Assembly: GCA_013339895.1 (NCBI GenBank)
Contig: JABACO010000010.1
Span: forward strand, 826,511 to 890,510
Direction of reading: 5' to 3'
From: Ephydatia muelleri
Lineage: Eukaryota; Porifera; Demospongiae; Spongillida; Spongillidae
Length of the DNA: 64,000 bases
Below are positions 48,930 to 59,729 of this stretch, piece by piece. Numbering within the stretch: position 1 is the first letter of the stretch; every line of letters begins with the position of its first letter. The notes beneath the pieces are model-generated. The model was given only the letters and a program-made list of their open reading frames with translations, was not told the origin of the DNA and ran no database searches. Position numbers and translations under genes: made by a program.

Positions 48930-50340
48930 TATTTTATCTATGCACTACCAATAATACAGAATTAATAGCACAGATGAATTAGCAGATGGGCGTGCCTATT
49001 TACCGCGTTACGGTTTCTGGCCACAATGTGTAGCGATTAATCTCCAATAGTAGATAGCATCTCAATCCCCTTAGTTCCTAGTTCCGGAGTTTGAGTGAGC
49101 GCTCCATCGCTAATTAAATGAGCTGTACTAAAGATTGAAATTTTTGTTCAACATAGCTCTAGTTCAGAATGCCAAAATTGGGCGATATAGTCTGACACTG
49201 TTATGCTTCAACCATGGTATATGCAATAAACCTCCCTCTTATCCAATCAAATCTTAAAGGGGAGGAGGTATAGGAGGAGGAGGAGGAGGAGGAGGAGGAG
49301 GAGGAGGAGGAGGAGGAGGAAGAGGAGGAGGAGGAGAGAAACCTTTTTCTGGGTTTGAGGAACAAGTGAGCATTAGCTCTGTAGTTTGAGCTATCTAAGC
49401 ATTGGCAGTTTCATTGCATTGTAGGTATTCGCCAGCACTATGCAGATGTGCTAATCTCTGATTATGCATTCTGTTGTTGGTATGATGTGATAGCAAGCCT
49501 TTATTGTGCTGTATGGTATCTGCAGTTTAGCACACACTGTTGCTGCATGCAATGCATATGTACACAGGTGGTACTTATAAATGTACCAGAGTGCAACAAT
49601 AATCTATAACATCGAAAAGGAAATGATAATGCTTGCACATCCAGAGCATTTTGACTCTACTGTAGCACTATAGAAAATTGTCGGGAGTGTAGAAAAGTTT
49701 TGCACACATTTTAAATAAATGGTTGTATCTATACTGCACTATCTATGCACATGGTCAGCAAAATACACAATGTCACCAAAGTCTTGATGTTAATTCTGTA
49801 TCCACAAGAGTCCCGGCTTTAGGTTCGCTTGCCGATATCGTATGCAGGACAGTCTTGCATAGCAATCTTATTTTCTCCAGGAGGTGTTACCCTGAAAAAG
49901 CCATAACATGATTTGTACTCAACCCATTAGTTAAGTTACCAGTTACTTGGGGCACCTACATTTCGTAGAAATGATCGTCAGTGACTGGAATCGTGTCTGT
50001 ACTGCAATATAGAAGAGACAAATTTATACACAACAATCTCCCCCTTATGCGCAGGCATGAAACAATTTATAAATAAAATTTTAAAAATGGTTTTAAAAAA
50101 AATTTCAATCCCTAAAGTAGGGAAAGTATTGATTTCTTGGAACTTTATTTTTTAAAGCTGATTCTAAAATGTAAATTACTGTGCCTTTGGGGTGTGGTAT
50201 AATGTGGAGACTAACAAGGATGCTAAAATATGCTTGCACATATATATATAGTGGGCTCTAAAGCAACTGTTAGTGCTCACACTTTGGCATACTACAGTAT
50301 TGTCTTGATCATTCAGATGATAGTGTCAGATTACCACTAC
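48930..50340. other. No gene recognised; GGA repeat
   Basis: Contains a GGA/GAG trinucleotide run at 49258-49340. A TCCAGGAGGTGTTACCCTGA segment near 49875 resembles 47605. No rod-domain or other exon of the talin-head gene was found here. Confidence 0.5.
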
Positions 50341-50995
50341 TTACACCAGGTCACTTAATTTGTGGTGGCTTCCCAAAACAATATTTACATAGCTGCTTAG
50401 AAAATCTGATATAATTTCTCCTTCAGTAGTCTTGGCTGTGTAAACATTCGTTGAGTACTGCCCAAAGTCCTGTCAAAATAAAAGTTGCATAATTGACTAC
50501 ATCAAGCAAATTGGATGCATTACCAGTGAGAATGTGTCGGTGCAGTAGGTCCATCTGCGTATTGTTGATAGGGGCCAGGTGGAGATGATGTTCTTACGCT
50601 TCACATCCAGTCTCACAACGTTATTCCTGCCTACCCCAAGGAGACGGAGTGTATCCATCTTCTTACGTCTTTCTTGCACAAGGAAGAATGTGATGCCAAA
50701 TGTAGGTAGAGAGTAGCATAGCTGGATGTATTTATACTTCGCCTCTTCTTTGTCAATATCCAACAACCTTTGGTGCTCATTACAAATTAAAGCCTCAACA
50801 TGTCTGACACTGGTGTACACTTTAGGAATGAAGTCTGTAAGTGTGAGAAAACCAAGAGTGTGATTTGAACTGTCATATTTGCCGTACTGAATATGGCATT
50901 GGAGAGCAGCCAATGAGATGGCCTCTTCTTTGGTGCAGGAAAGGGTCCCATCAACAATGGTATCCCTGGACTATGATGGATTGCATACAAGAGCA

Positions 50996-51056
<61 letters not shown>

Positions 51057-54000
51057 ATGTGTTTGTGTGTATTCAAGAGGTTGAATTCAGCTCGGCATTT
51101 ACTGACAAGTTTGAAGTTTGTAAATATCTTAAATGTAAATGAAATTCTTGACATGAAATACTGCTGAAACGTACATAACAATTTGCTATTGGGATAAGTG
51201 ATATCTCATTGCCGACAATGATCTGAAGCATTTACTCTTTAAATCTGTGCATGTTGATATACATGATGATCAAAAACCCATGCACATGGAGATCATTTCA
51301 CACACCTGTATATAGGTAAGGTTTAGTTTCACGGAGTCACTTTGGTCCAAATTTAGGTCAGAAAAAAAGAACCTCTTTCGTAGGGTGACAGCTGTGTTCT
51401 CTGGAACTCCTTGTTCCTGTAACGTTTTCTCTGATATAAGCCAATTCACTTTATAGGAAACAAGAATATATGTATCAGGACATATCCTTATTACCCAACC
51501 ATACTGTATGCACAGTTTGTTGCATGGCAGTACCCCATTAAAGCCATTTTATCATTTGTATCAGTCCTACATGTACCTCAACACCACATTTTCAAATCCT
51601 ATGCAGTATCAATGTAATACTGTGACGGTGGTGTAATTGCTAGAATTCGTTTGAGCATCTAATGTGAGGTTTAGTAGAGTATACCATCCAGAATGGGGAT
51701 GCATGCTGCTTTTGAATGTAATCAGTTGCGATGGGCATTTTCTTATATCTCTAAAGCCTAATCAATGACATACTGTTATCACACAGAAGGTATTTTTCTT
51801 TTCTTTTTTTTTCACCTACCCATTTTGCCATTGAGAGAGCAAGGTGCATCGTCGTCATTATTACTTCTGTCCACAGTGAAAGTAAATTCCTCATGATTTG
51901 ATAGCCCTATTGAATGAATCAACAGCATTTAACATAACACAGCAACTGAATAGCTTGTTTATTTATTTATTTATGTAATTTTCGGATCGTGATGCTTGTG
52001 TATACATAATACAGCTTTATCGCAAATGTGTCAGTGAGGCGGCTCCAAGATTTAGGGAGGGTTCTGTATCATCTCGGCCACTTTTACTTAGGATCTTTTA
52101 ATGCCTAATGTTCGCGTCATCCCGGGGCACGTTTGTACACCTATGATGTCACAGACATTCAGAATAATACCATTTTGTAGCTGACATACACGTTTGTCAT
52201 GCATTCTTTGCTCTGGGCGGAAATAGGTAAGGCCTAGTTCCATCTAAAACTTCTAAGTTTCCAAAGTGACATCCTCTGAGTGGCTCATTTTTGCACTTCA
52301 AGGTACGCATCGCTCTCAACCATTCCAAGAATAGTTGAAATAACACTGCATGCCCAGGACTGAGTTCGCCATAAGCTAACCCTCCTTGGCGCAAATGGTT
52401 GTGGATGTCGATGATCGATGCCGCATCAAAATACGATTCAACCACTTCCCTACATTTCAATGTTTTGTTAAAAACCTCTGTTCATCCTATGTCATCACCG
52501 TCTTCATTTAGCATTTCTCTCCAGCGACGTTTATTGGAGGGTTTCCCAGGCAAGGTTGGGGAGTGAGTTGATATAAAGTACTTTCGTAACTTATCTCCCC
52601 ACGCATGGGCCATAATATTACGACCTTCAGCATTAGCCACTAGTGTTACATCATCTCCAAGTTCTGGAAACTCCACTTCATCCGTGCATTTTTTTTTTTT
52701 TTTGGATACATCTGTGTTGCTGTCTTGTCAAGCCCTGTGAAGTGCATGCCATGCAATGACTGTAGTTACACTACGGTAGCGAAAGCAGAATCAGCACTTA
52801 TAGCCAGATCCATGCCATGGTTTTGTGAGTCGAAGAAGTTGGGCAGTTCCTGCTAACTTGTACTCAGCAACGTATTCTTTGGCGGCCATGATAGCTGCAC
52901 CTTCCTGTATTTCCAACTGCAGGATGATCTTGGTATCAGCATCCGCACATTTTTTCAGCTCACAGCCCACTCCTTTGGGCTTTCTCTCAATGCAAGTTAC
53001 ATGGGGCATCCCCTTACCCTCGCCACGAAGATACAGATTCATCAACACAGTGCTGTCACCCCGGAAATATTTTCTGTATTCTCTGTTCATTAAAACCATC
53101 AACAAGACGTCGAACTGGGGCCCACTTGTCGCCTGTGGCCTCAAGTGCAGGGCAAAACAAAAGATGTCGCAAAATGATCTCTTGTCAAGCCATACCGCTC
53201 TCCAAAGCGAAGTGCAAGAAATAGACCATTTTTTGTTGACCAGAAATCTCTCCTAGCTTCTGAAGTCCTTGTTAAGGAATACAGCACAAAGATTTCTTCT
53301 TCAGTGGCCTTAGGACTCCTACAGGCAAGCGGTCTGATGTCCAAGAGATTACATCTGGCAATCTGGCAGCATTTGTGATGGAAAAGACAACTTCCAGTAG
53401 TCCCAGAGTACTCTCTCTTCTACATCATTACCCCACAAAATGTGTGTACCGAACTGAGGTGAGGATCTCCAGTCTTCAAAAATGCCATCTACTGCCTTCT
53501 ATTGTACCCCATGACAAGATAAATTACTACCATCACCAACGTCATCGCTTTCTTGTTCATGTAGCTCTTCAGTCGCGTATGTGGGGAATTATTTACGATA
53601 GAAATGGCTGTAGGAATGGATGCTTCAACATTGCCGCCTGCTGCAGTGGTTTGCCGCCTAATCCCGCGTGCGGAAAACACCTTCGAGCGACTTCGTCACA
53701 ATAAACGATGTATTTTACACTACGCCCTTTATCCTCAATTCTCCGCACACCCCGAGTTCTTTTTCCTTAAAAAGCGTTCCATACCTCTGCTTTGCATGTT
53801 GGTTTCCTAAAACCTTAGCTGCATTACATGTGACACGATCGCCAACAAAGAAAGGCATCGCGGTTTGAACACAAAAAGGGGCGTATTTTGTAATGTTTGG
53901 CATAAAAGCTGCCCTGCATGTTTACTCCTCTGGCTTAAAATAAAACCCATTTTAGAATAATGCCACATAGTATGTGTACGATAAAAAATAAAAAACGCGC

Positions 54001-55911
54001 TGGCGTCACCAACTCGAGTGTTTTATCGTTCCAAAAGTTCAGTGACTAAGTTACCGTAATTAATGACTTAAGTCACGATCCGTCAATCTATGATTAACGG
54101 TACTAAATAAAAAGGTAAGGTTTTGGTAGTTGATAGTATATACGTGCATGTATAACTTAATATGTATTGTGATGGACGTGAAGGAGAGAACAATGCCATG
54201 TATTGCATGCATAGTGACAAACGCTGGGAAGGAGATGGAGACTGTACCCCATTCCATCCCCAACCCAGCCCCCCCCCCCCCCCCCCCCCCCCCTCCAGAA
54301 CCTATAACAACTTTCACTGTGTACTGACATATACACAGCTAGTAATATAAATTACCTAACTTGCTACACACTGATTGAGTGATTCTCTGGACTGATTGGC
54401 CATCATCAACTGGGATCACCGTGACTAATTTGTCAAGGGTTTTCACACCAAGTGGTCTTATTCGCGTACGATATTCCAACGAATCCTGCATAAAATAAAA
54501 TATAATTAAAGCCTGTCCCAAGCATCAGTGAGAGCTAATGTAAGGACCATATTATCTACTTCATTACTTCATTGCATTATAGGTCAGTTGTGTGTATGAG
54601 GTAGAGCAGGCTCTACTGGTAGTGGTTTGTGCATGTGTATTTACATACTCAAAAACAAGAAACTAAATGGAACGTTCTATACGAAAATGGGTCTTGTGGA
54701 TTTCATTTTATAACATAAAATTTAAATCGATATAGCTTCCGTAATATTAACGCTATCGGGTTCCTATTTTTAACACAACATACCACACCATTACTATATG
54801 TGAAAATCCATTTTGGTGTCTTACACATGCGGGGTACCGATGTTACAAGGTCCGATACCCCGTAGGGTTCAAAACGGCCACATCTTCAGGTAGGAGTGTC
54901 CAAATCGGTTCAAAATAGGTACCTATGTAGAAGGGTCATACCGCTATTGATTTGTTCTGTTCGTTAATTTTTGCTTTATCCGTTGTGGAGATACAAGTGT
55001 GCAAAGAAATTGCATATTTCCCGAGCGTTACGCGCCATTACGTATTACGACTGGCTTCGAGGACGTCCTCGTAATACTTAATGGCGCGTAATGCCCGGGA
55101 AATATACAATTTCTTTGCACACTTGTATCTCCATAACGGATAAAGCAAAACTTAACGAACAGAACAAATCAATAGCGGTAGGACCCTTCTACATAGGTAC
55201 CTATTTTGAACCGATTTGGACACTCCTACCTGAAGATGTGGCCGTTTTGAACCCTACGGGGTATCGGACCTTGTAACGTCGGTACCCCGCACGTGTAAGA
55301 CACCAAAATGGATTCTCACATATAGTAATGGTGTGGTATGTTGTGTTAAAAATAGCAACCCGATAGCGTTAATATTACGGAAGATATATCGATTTAAATT
55401 TTATGTTATAAAATGAAATCCACAAGACCCATTTTCGTATAGAACGTTCCAAATAACATCATAATCTCATGCATGCGCCATTTGTACCCACCCCATTTTT
55501 CAAGCAGCAGTCTTTCAGAGTCTTGTCCATTCTCAGCCAACAGCACTTTGTCGGGTCTTGATGAAGTTTGAAGAGCCCAAATTGTTCATCATCTACATGT
55601 ATATAAGTGTAAGTAATAGCATCTGCGGAGCCAGCTGTATACATGTATAGATGTTTATATTATACATGTCGAAGCATCGACACCGTGATGATAGTATATA
55701 TATGGAATAGGAATATCTAACCTTGTTCTGTAATAGGGAGACGTCGAATGTAGCAGCATACATCAGCAACGAGTGAAAGCTCTTCAAACTGGGAACGTAA
55801 ACATGTACGGCATTACACGCCTGGACACACCGATTGACCACTGACCTCGAGTGCTGTGTACATGAGATTTCTACTTACACAGACATTCAATGCAATCATT
55901 GGAGACGACAT
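50341..55911 (-). CDS. Talin-head-only FERM protein, eight exons, 389 residues
   Basis: Minus-strand exons 55911-55846, 55788-55722, 55592-55492, 54485-54356, 51906-51820, 51448-51306, 50970-50524 and 50469-50341 total 1,170 nt. They keep one frame from ATG to TAA. Domain order matches a talin head: F0 (MIALNVCVSRNLMYTALE, FEELSLVADVCCYIRR, EQFGLFKLHQDPTKCCW), F1 (LEYRTRIRPLGVKTLDK), F2 (NWLISEKTLQEQGV, FFSDLNLDQSDSVKLNL, ALQCHIQYGKY) and F3 (YIQLCYSLPTFGITFFLVQE, VYTAKTTEGEIISDFLSSY). The protein stops eight codons after F3, so the talin rod is absent. Expected role by family: cytoplasmic, binding integrin-type tails and acidic lipids; without a rod it could not link to actin and might compete with full talin (inference). 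Introns hold a TG run, a piggyBac relic and a 782-bp palindrome. The first donor is GTCAGT, and the first intron is only 57 bp. Confidence 0.85.
50999..51057. repeat. (TG)n microsatellite
   Basis: A TG run in the intron upstream of the F2-F3 exon. The same intron carries TG/CA repeats in talin-head copies A and B. Confidence 0.97.
52197..53344 (-). pseudogene. PiggyBac-type (DDE_Tnp_1_7) transposase pseudogene
   Basis: Minus-strand frames in order: RDFWSTKNGLFLALRFGERY, GLTRDHFATSF, KWAPVRRLVDGFNEQR, VDESVSSWRG (first Asp motif, visible only after a +1 shift near 53060), GMPHVTCIERKPKGVGCELK, LQLEIQEGAAIM, LRLTKPWHGSGY, ADSAFATVV (second Asp motif), ELGDDVTLVANAEGRNIMAH, IIDIHNHLRQGGLAYGE (the conserved D..N..RQG block) and PRAKNA, stop. 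This order is that of piggyBac-derived transposases. At least four frame breaks and an A-run (52688-52703, T on plus) inactivate it. It lies within the 51907-54355 intron of the talin-head gene, same strand. TTAA-flanked termini were not identified. Confidence 0.8.
54272..54293. repeat. C homopolymer (~22)
   Basis: A poly-C tract preceding the F1 exon in the talin-head gene intron. One of several long G/C homopolymers in the window (also 57006-57032 and 62871-62890). Confidence 0.95.
54669..55450. mobile_element. Near-perfect 782-bp palindrome (foldback element)
   Basis: Starts GGAACGTTCTATACGAAAAT and ends with its inverse at 55450. The two ~385-bp arms differ at only a few positions and meet at a ~20-bp centre near 55050-55070 (GACTGGCTTCGAGGACGTC). 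It is flanked by AAAT on both sides, a possible 4-bp target duplication. It lies in the intron between F0 and F1 exons of the talin-head gene. No coding capacity beyond a 61-codon mirror frame. Confidence 0.9.
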
Positions 55912-56088
55912 CGCTTAAGGTGGAACCCGACTTGCAGGATTGTTGGGAGACCGGCTCAATATTGAAATCTTTTTCTATCGATGAACATCGTGTTTCTCAG
56001 TATATCATTCCACTTGATCTCGTGCGCAAGCGCAGCTTTACAGTAAGAATACATCGCGCAAGTGCACGTCGAGAAATTATCTATACAT

Positions 56089-56325
56089 GGATATTTTCCG
56101 CGAAAAGGGACCTAGACGCATGTTTTTTTTCAAGATTTCACATTCTTGGATAATATTCTAGAAGTCTGAAATGTCCTCTACACATTGCTCCTCACGCACT
56201 GAGAATCGGAGTATCTGTCATGGAGTTGTAAGGCTCTGAATTTTTAATTAGCCATACATTTCAACGCATTTCTATTGCACGTACTGGAAATTTCATAATG
56301 CATGCCCTTTTCGCGCGAACGATCT
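56089..56325. mobile_element. MITE (GCGAAAAGGGACCTA family), copy 2
   Basis: Left end GATATTTTCCGCGAAAAGGG + ACCTA, right end CCCTTTTCGCGCGAACGATC. Internal CACTGAGAATCGGAGTATCT and GTTGTAAGGCTCTGAATTTT are shared with the copy at 59475. Confidence 0.75.
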
Positions 56326-56465
56326 CGTATTAGCATTGGGTCGTCATATTTGGCATGTTAAAACCACGAGAAAGCGCTTTTACATTATACTGACCAATGC
56401 GCACACTATTCTACAATATGAAGAGGTGAGTTTGGCGGTTAGGGATATTTTGGATCTCTGCGCGG

Positions 56466-57240
56466 TAGAGTGTGTAACCGATTTTTAGGTTTTAAAGGTT
56501 ATTCGACTATTCGCGATTACCTATTCGGTGGACTATAAATGCATTGCTATTCCGAATAACCTATTTCGCAGTGGCGGCAGAAGGAGGGAGGGGGGGGGGG
56601 GGGGGGGGGGGGCGGAAGGAAGGGGAAGAGGCTGAGCCCCCCCCCCCCCCCCCCCCTAACCTAACAACGGGTACTGTATAATTAAAAAGGAAACTGCTCT
56701 ACGCGCGGAGTATTGTCACCTTAAGACGTGCTCTACAATTTGAAGCGAAGGCCGGTTAGCGTGACATGGTCGTCGAAGCGTTACAAAATGCAGGTACCAT
56801 GCATCATGGTTATATGTTGCAAATGGCTAACTGTCCAGTGAAATTACCTAACCTACAATTGGTTGTGAGCTGTCAAAGGCTAACTGACTAGCCAGAGCAG
56901 TGTATATTACCTCTGGCCAGAGATAGTCCATCTATTACGCTAATTTGTAGTAGTTTTAATGGCGACGTTTATAAAACCTTCTCGATGGGGGAGCTTTGTA
57001 CCGCACCCCCCCCCCCCCCCCCCCCCCCCCCCGGATAGGAGGAATCAAAAGCCTGCATCCGCCCCCTGATGTACATCATGAATTTAATTACCCTTCAGGC
57101 TTTATATACCTTGCCGCTGTTTCCCTTTAGTCCAATTAACCGATTCTGTTTCCTTAGTCCCTATTACTGAGTCAATATTCGCTTATGCGGTCGGAAATCG
57201 GTTACCTTTTATGCTCTTCACTTCTCCCGCCTAAGACTGG
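56466..57240. other. Degraded hAT-like end with nested G-tract element
   Basis: TAGAGTGTGTAACCGATTTT at 56466 resembles the left end of the hAT-like element at 30090. Nested in it at 56572-57066 is a G-run/C-run element. No coding potential seen. Confidence 0.45.
56572..57066. mobile_element. G-tract/C-tract bounded element, second copy
   Basis: Starts near GTGGCGGCAGAAGGAGGGA followed by ~21 G, and ends with ~27 C (57006-57032) then GCATCCGCCCC. An internal C run lies at 56637-56656. Same layout as 14297-14955, but the interior is not obviously similar. Confidence 0.45.
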
Positions 57241-58510
57241 CTATAGACCCTTTTCCAATGTGGGCGTACCATCGAATGTCGTGTGACATGATTCCTCGTG
57301 CTAGGACCATTTTCTCGTACCCAGACGTAGTTTGACGCAAGAATCCCAGCAACACAACACCCTGTGAACAGGTCTTATATATCTATAACAGCTATGTGTA
57401 TGCTGCTTGTATGGTTCTAGTACTTTTTGTTCTGTAGCTGGACCAGAGGGATTACAGCCGGAGCCATTAAATTGCACACTCTTTGATTAGTTCATAGATT
57501 ATGTACAAAAGGCTGAAGCCAAATGTACCCAGGGTTTAGCAAAACGGTTGAATCATGCTTTTTCACTCCTTTTAACCTTACCATGGATCGCAAAGGGATT
57601 ACAATTAGATTGTTTAACCTATAGTAACCTATAGTAACCTATAGTAACCATACGCTTACAGAACAAACCATCGCCTCGATCAACCCGATGGAAAAAACGT
57701 GTACCGAACTTACACAAATGTTTCAGATCTTAGAATTGCCCTTGGGTAGCTCTGCAAAAAAAAACAAAAAAAACAAACAAACAAAAAAAAACAGCTCTCT
57801 AACCTTTGCTCACGTGAACAAGCACGAGATATTCATTTATAGTGGAAAAGGGTCTATTGATAGGTTGATCAGTAAAGAAATTTATTGTTGTAAACAACAC
57901 GATGACCCAACCCTCCGCCGATTGGGATTAACCCCAGGTCACGGCTGTTTCGGTCGTGACATTACGTATTTAAATCAGATCATACGATTGGAAATACGGT
58001 ACATGTATTTCCAATTGAACTCAAAGCTCATTAACAAACACCTACATCGGAGACAGTTATTCACTACTTTTTGCAGGAACACAGGATTTTATTTAACAGG
58101 TTAAGCACACACTCTACTTCACGCAACATCTATGACGCATATTAATACAACGATTCTAATTTCGAACCCGCGCTCACGCATTTAATGGTAGTCTCGTGGT
58201 GGGAAATTGTATTCGGTGTCTTTGCGTTCGTATTTTACGAAATCGCGCTTATAAAAGTGGCTACTATTTGTTCGAGACTAACAAGCTATACCTGGGAACA
58301 GATAGTGTGAATTCTACAATTTACTACACACACTTTCTATCAGTGGACAAAATCGATGGCAAGACAAACCGCACGCAATCCCATACATTGGTGTATATTG
58401 AGAGACCTTTTGTAGGCCGGTGCAATCTTTTCATAGATCACAAACAAGCTATTGCAAAGGATAACAAAAAATCCATGCATACACCAATGCACCTCATAGA
58501 CGGATGAGAT
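57240..58510. other. No convincing gene
   Basis: Holds a lone hairpin-MITE end at 57313 and a triple CTATAGTAAC repeat at 57618-57648. A 138-codon plus-strand frame at 57688-58104 has low-complexity Lys/Asn from an A-rich run and no recognisable domain. Confidence 0.5.
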
Positions 58511-58514
58511 TTTG

Positions 58515-59360
58515 CAAGCCTTTCATCTTGACACAAAGAAGACTGGTAACCCTAGCTGAGATCCACCCTCGCATTTAGACAGTGCTATTTATCAATGACG
58601 CACATTATTGCTCAAACGCAAACACCGTACAAGTGCTCAGTGGAGCTGTACGTCTGGTTTAGCCATTCCATGGAGATGCTGCCAGATGGCCTGCACACCA
58701 CTTGTATATTTCATCTAGGGCTGTAATGGCACAGTGAAAGAGAAGACAGGAAAGTTGAAGTTGTACTCCAGTTGATATTGTGGCGAACATGAAAGCAGTT
58801 CTGAATGCTCCAAAGGATGATACAAAGTCCCACACAACCTCCACTAGCCACCACACAGCTGGTTGCTCTCTGCCATTAATGAGATGCGATGTTGTATCTG
58901 CTTTGGTGTGTTCAACCAATCAATAGGTTCGTGTGTGCCATCCATCTGATAGAGTGGGTCCACTTTGCTGCTGAGATGAGGCATCTTTCTACGGATTAAT
59001 TTTATTCAAGGACCTACACACTGAAATTGTATCTTACTGGAGACCTTGAGTTTCTTAGTAAGATGTATGGACTCTGGTACAAGTGGTATGTGAATAAGCA
59101 AACACAACTTGAGAACTGTGACAGTACATGCAGCTCAAGTTTGCTCTTTCAAATCGCCTCCAGCTTCCATGAAACTTTTGTGATCAGTACAATGGAACAC
59201 AAAAAGCCCTATATCAATTACTGGTCCATTATTATCAGACAAAACAGGAATGGTTATTTCCCTACATTTGGAATATGAGAAAGCCAATAGTCGCTGGGGT
59301 AGCAGGGTGCAGAGTGCATACATGATCAAGACTTGAAAAGCATATTGCAAGATCATTATC
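58515..59360 (+). pseudogene. RAG1-like transposase relic R3 (internally deleted and partly inverted)
   Basis: Plus-strand debris in RAG1 order: LQAFHLDTKKTG ... EIHP (58520-58575, N-terminal zinc region), TPVDIVANMKAVL (about 58765), a RING start INEMRCCICFGVFNQSI with VCAIHLIEWVHF in a shifted frame (58870-58970), then LYLTGDLEFLSKMYGL (59028-59085, second Asp block). The exon carrying the first Asp block is missing between them. At 59356-59130 the next core segment (DHKSFMEAGGDLKEQT) is on the minus strand, so the copy was rearranged. A minus-strand HCAITALDEIYKW...LAASPW stretch at 58740-58660 is the inverse of part of the missing exon. Confidence 0.7.
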
Positions 59361-59474
59361 CCTCGTATGACATCTACATCGCCCCCACTAAGAAAAGAAG
59401 AAAAAAAGTGACATTTGGCTAAAACAAAATAAATAGCAACATAGTACCCTCCTCATCGGTTGTAAACTATTTAT

Positions 59475-59718
59475 GGGATCGTTTCCGCGAAAAGGACCTA
59501 ACGCATGATTTTTTGAAGATTTTAAGTTTTTTGATATTATAGAAGCGTGAAATGTCCGCTACACATGGCTCTTCTTACGCACTGAGAATCGGAGTATCTG
59601 TCATGGAGTTGTAAGGCTCTGAATTTTTAATTAGCCATACATTTGAACGCAAGCGTCACATTTCTATTGCGCGTACTGATAATGTACGCAGTAGGTCCCT
59701 TTTCGAGGAAACGATCCC
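59475..59718. mobile_element. MITE (GCGAAAAGGGACCTA family), best copy, 244 bp
   Basis: Left end GGGATCGTTTCCGCGAAAAG + GACCTAACGCA, right end TACGCAGTAGGTCCC + TTTTCGAGGAAACGATCCC. The ends are inverted with few mismatches. No coding capacity. Confidence 0.85.
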
Positions 59719-59729
59719 TTAAAAATATA

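Noticed and set aside
47500-50340. Search for talin rod exons downstream of the talin-head gene
   Set aside because: No helical-bundle-like exon chain was found. The gene's own TAA at 50341-50343 gives a simpler end.
53375-53903. Overlapping 60-109 codon frames on both strands near 53.4-53.9 kb
   Set aside because: No motif, no splice sites joining the talin-head exons. The region is the upstream flank of the piggyBac relic.
55890-56153. 87-codon plus-strand frame starting opposite the talin-head first exon
   Set aside because: It is antisense to the ATG exon at its start and runs into a MITE at its end, so it is probably not a gene.
57688-58104. 138-codon plus-strand frame
   Set aside because: Contains an A-rich low-complexity stretch (Lys/Asn/Thr), has no recognisable domain and no paralogue in the window.
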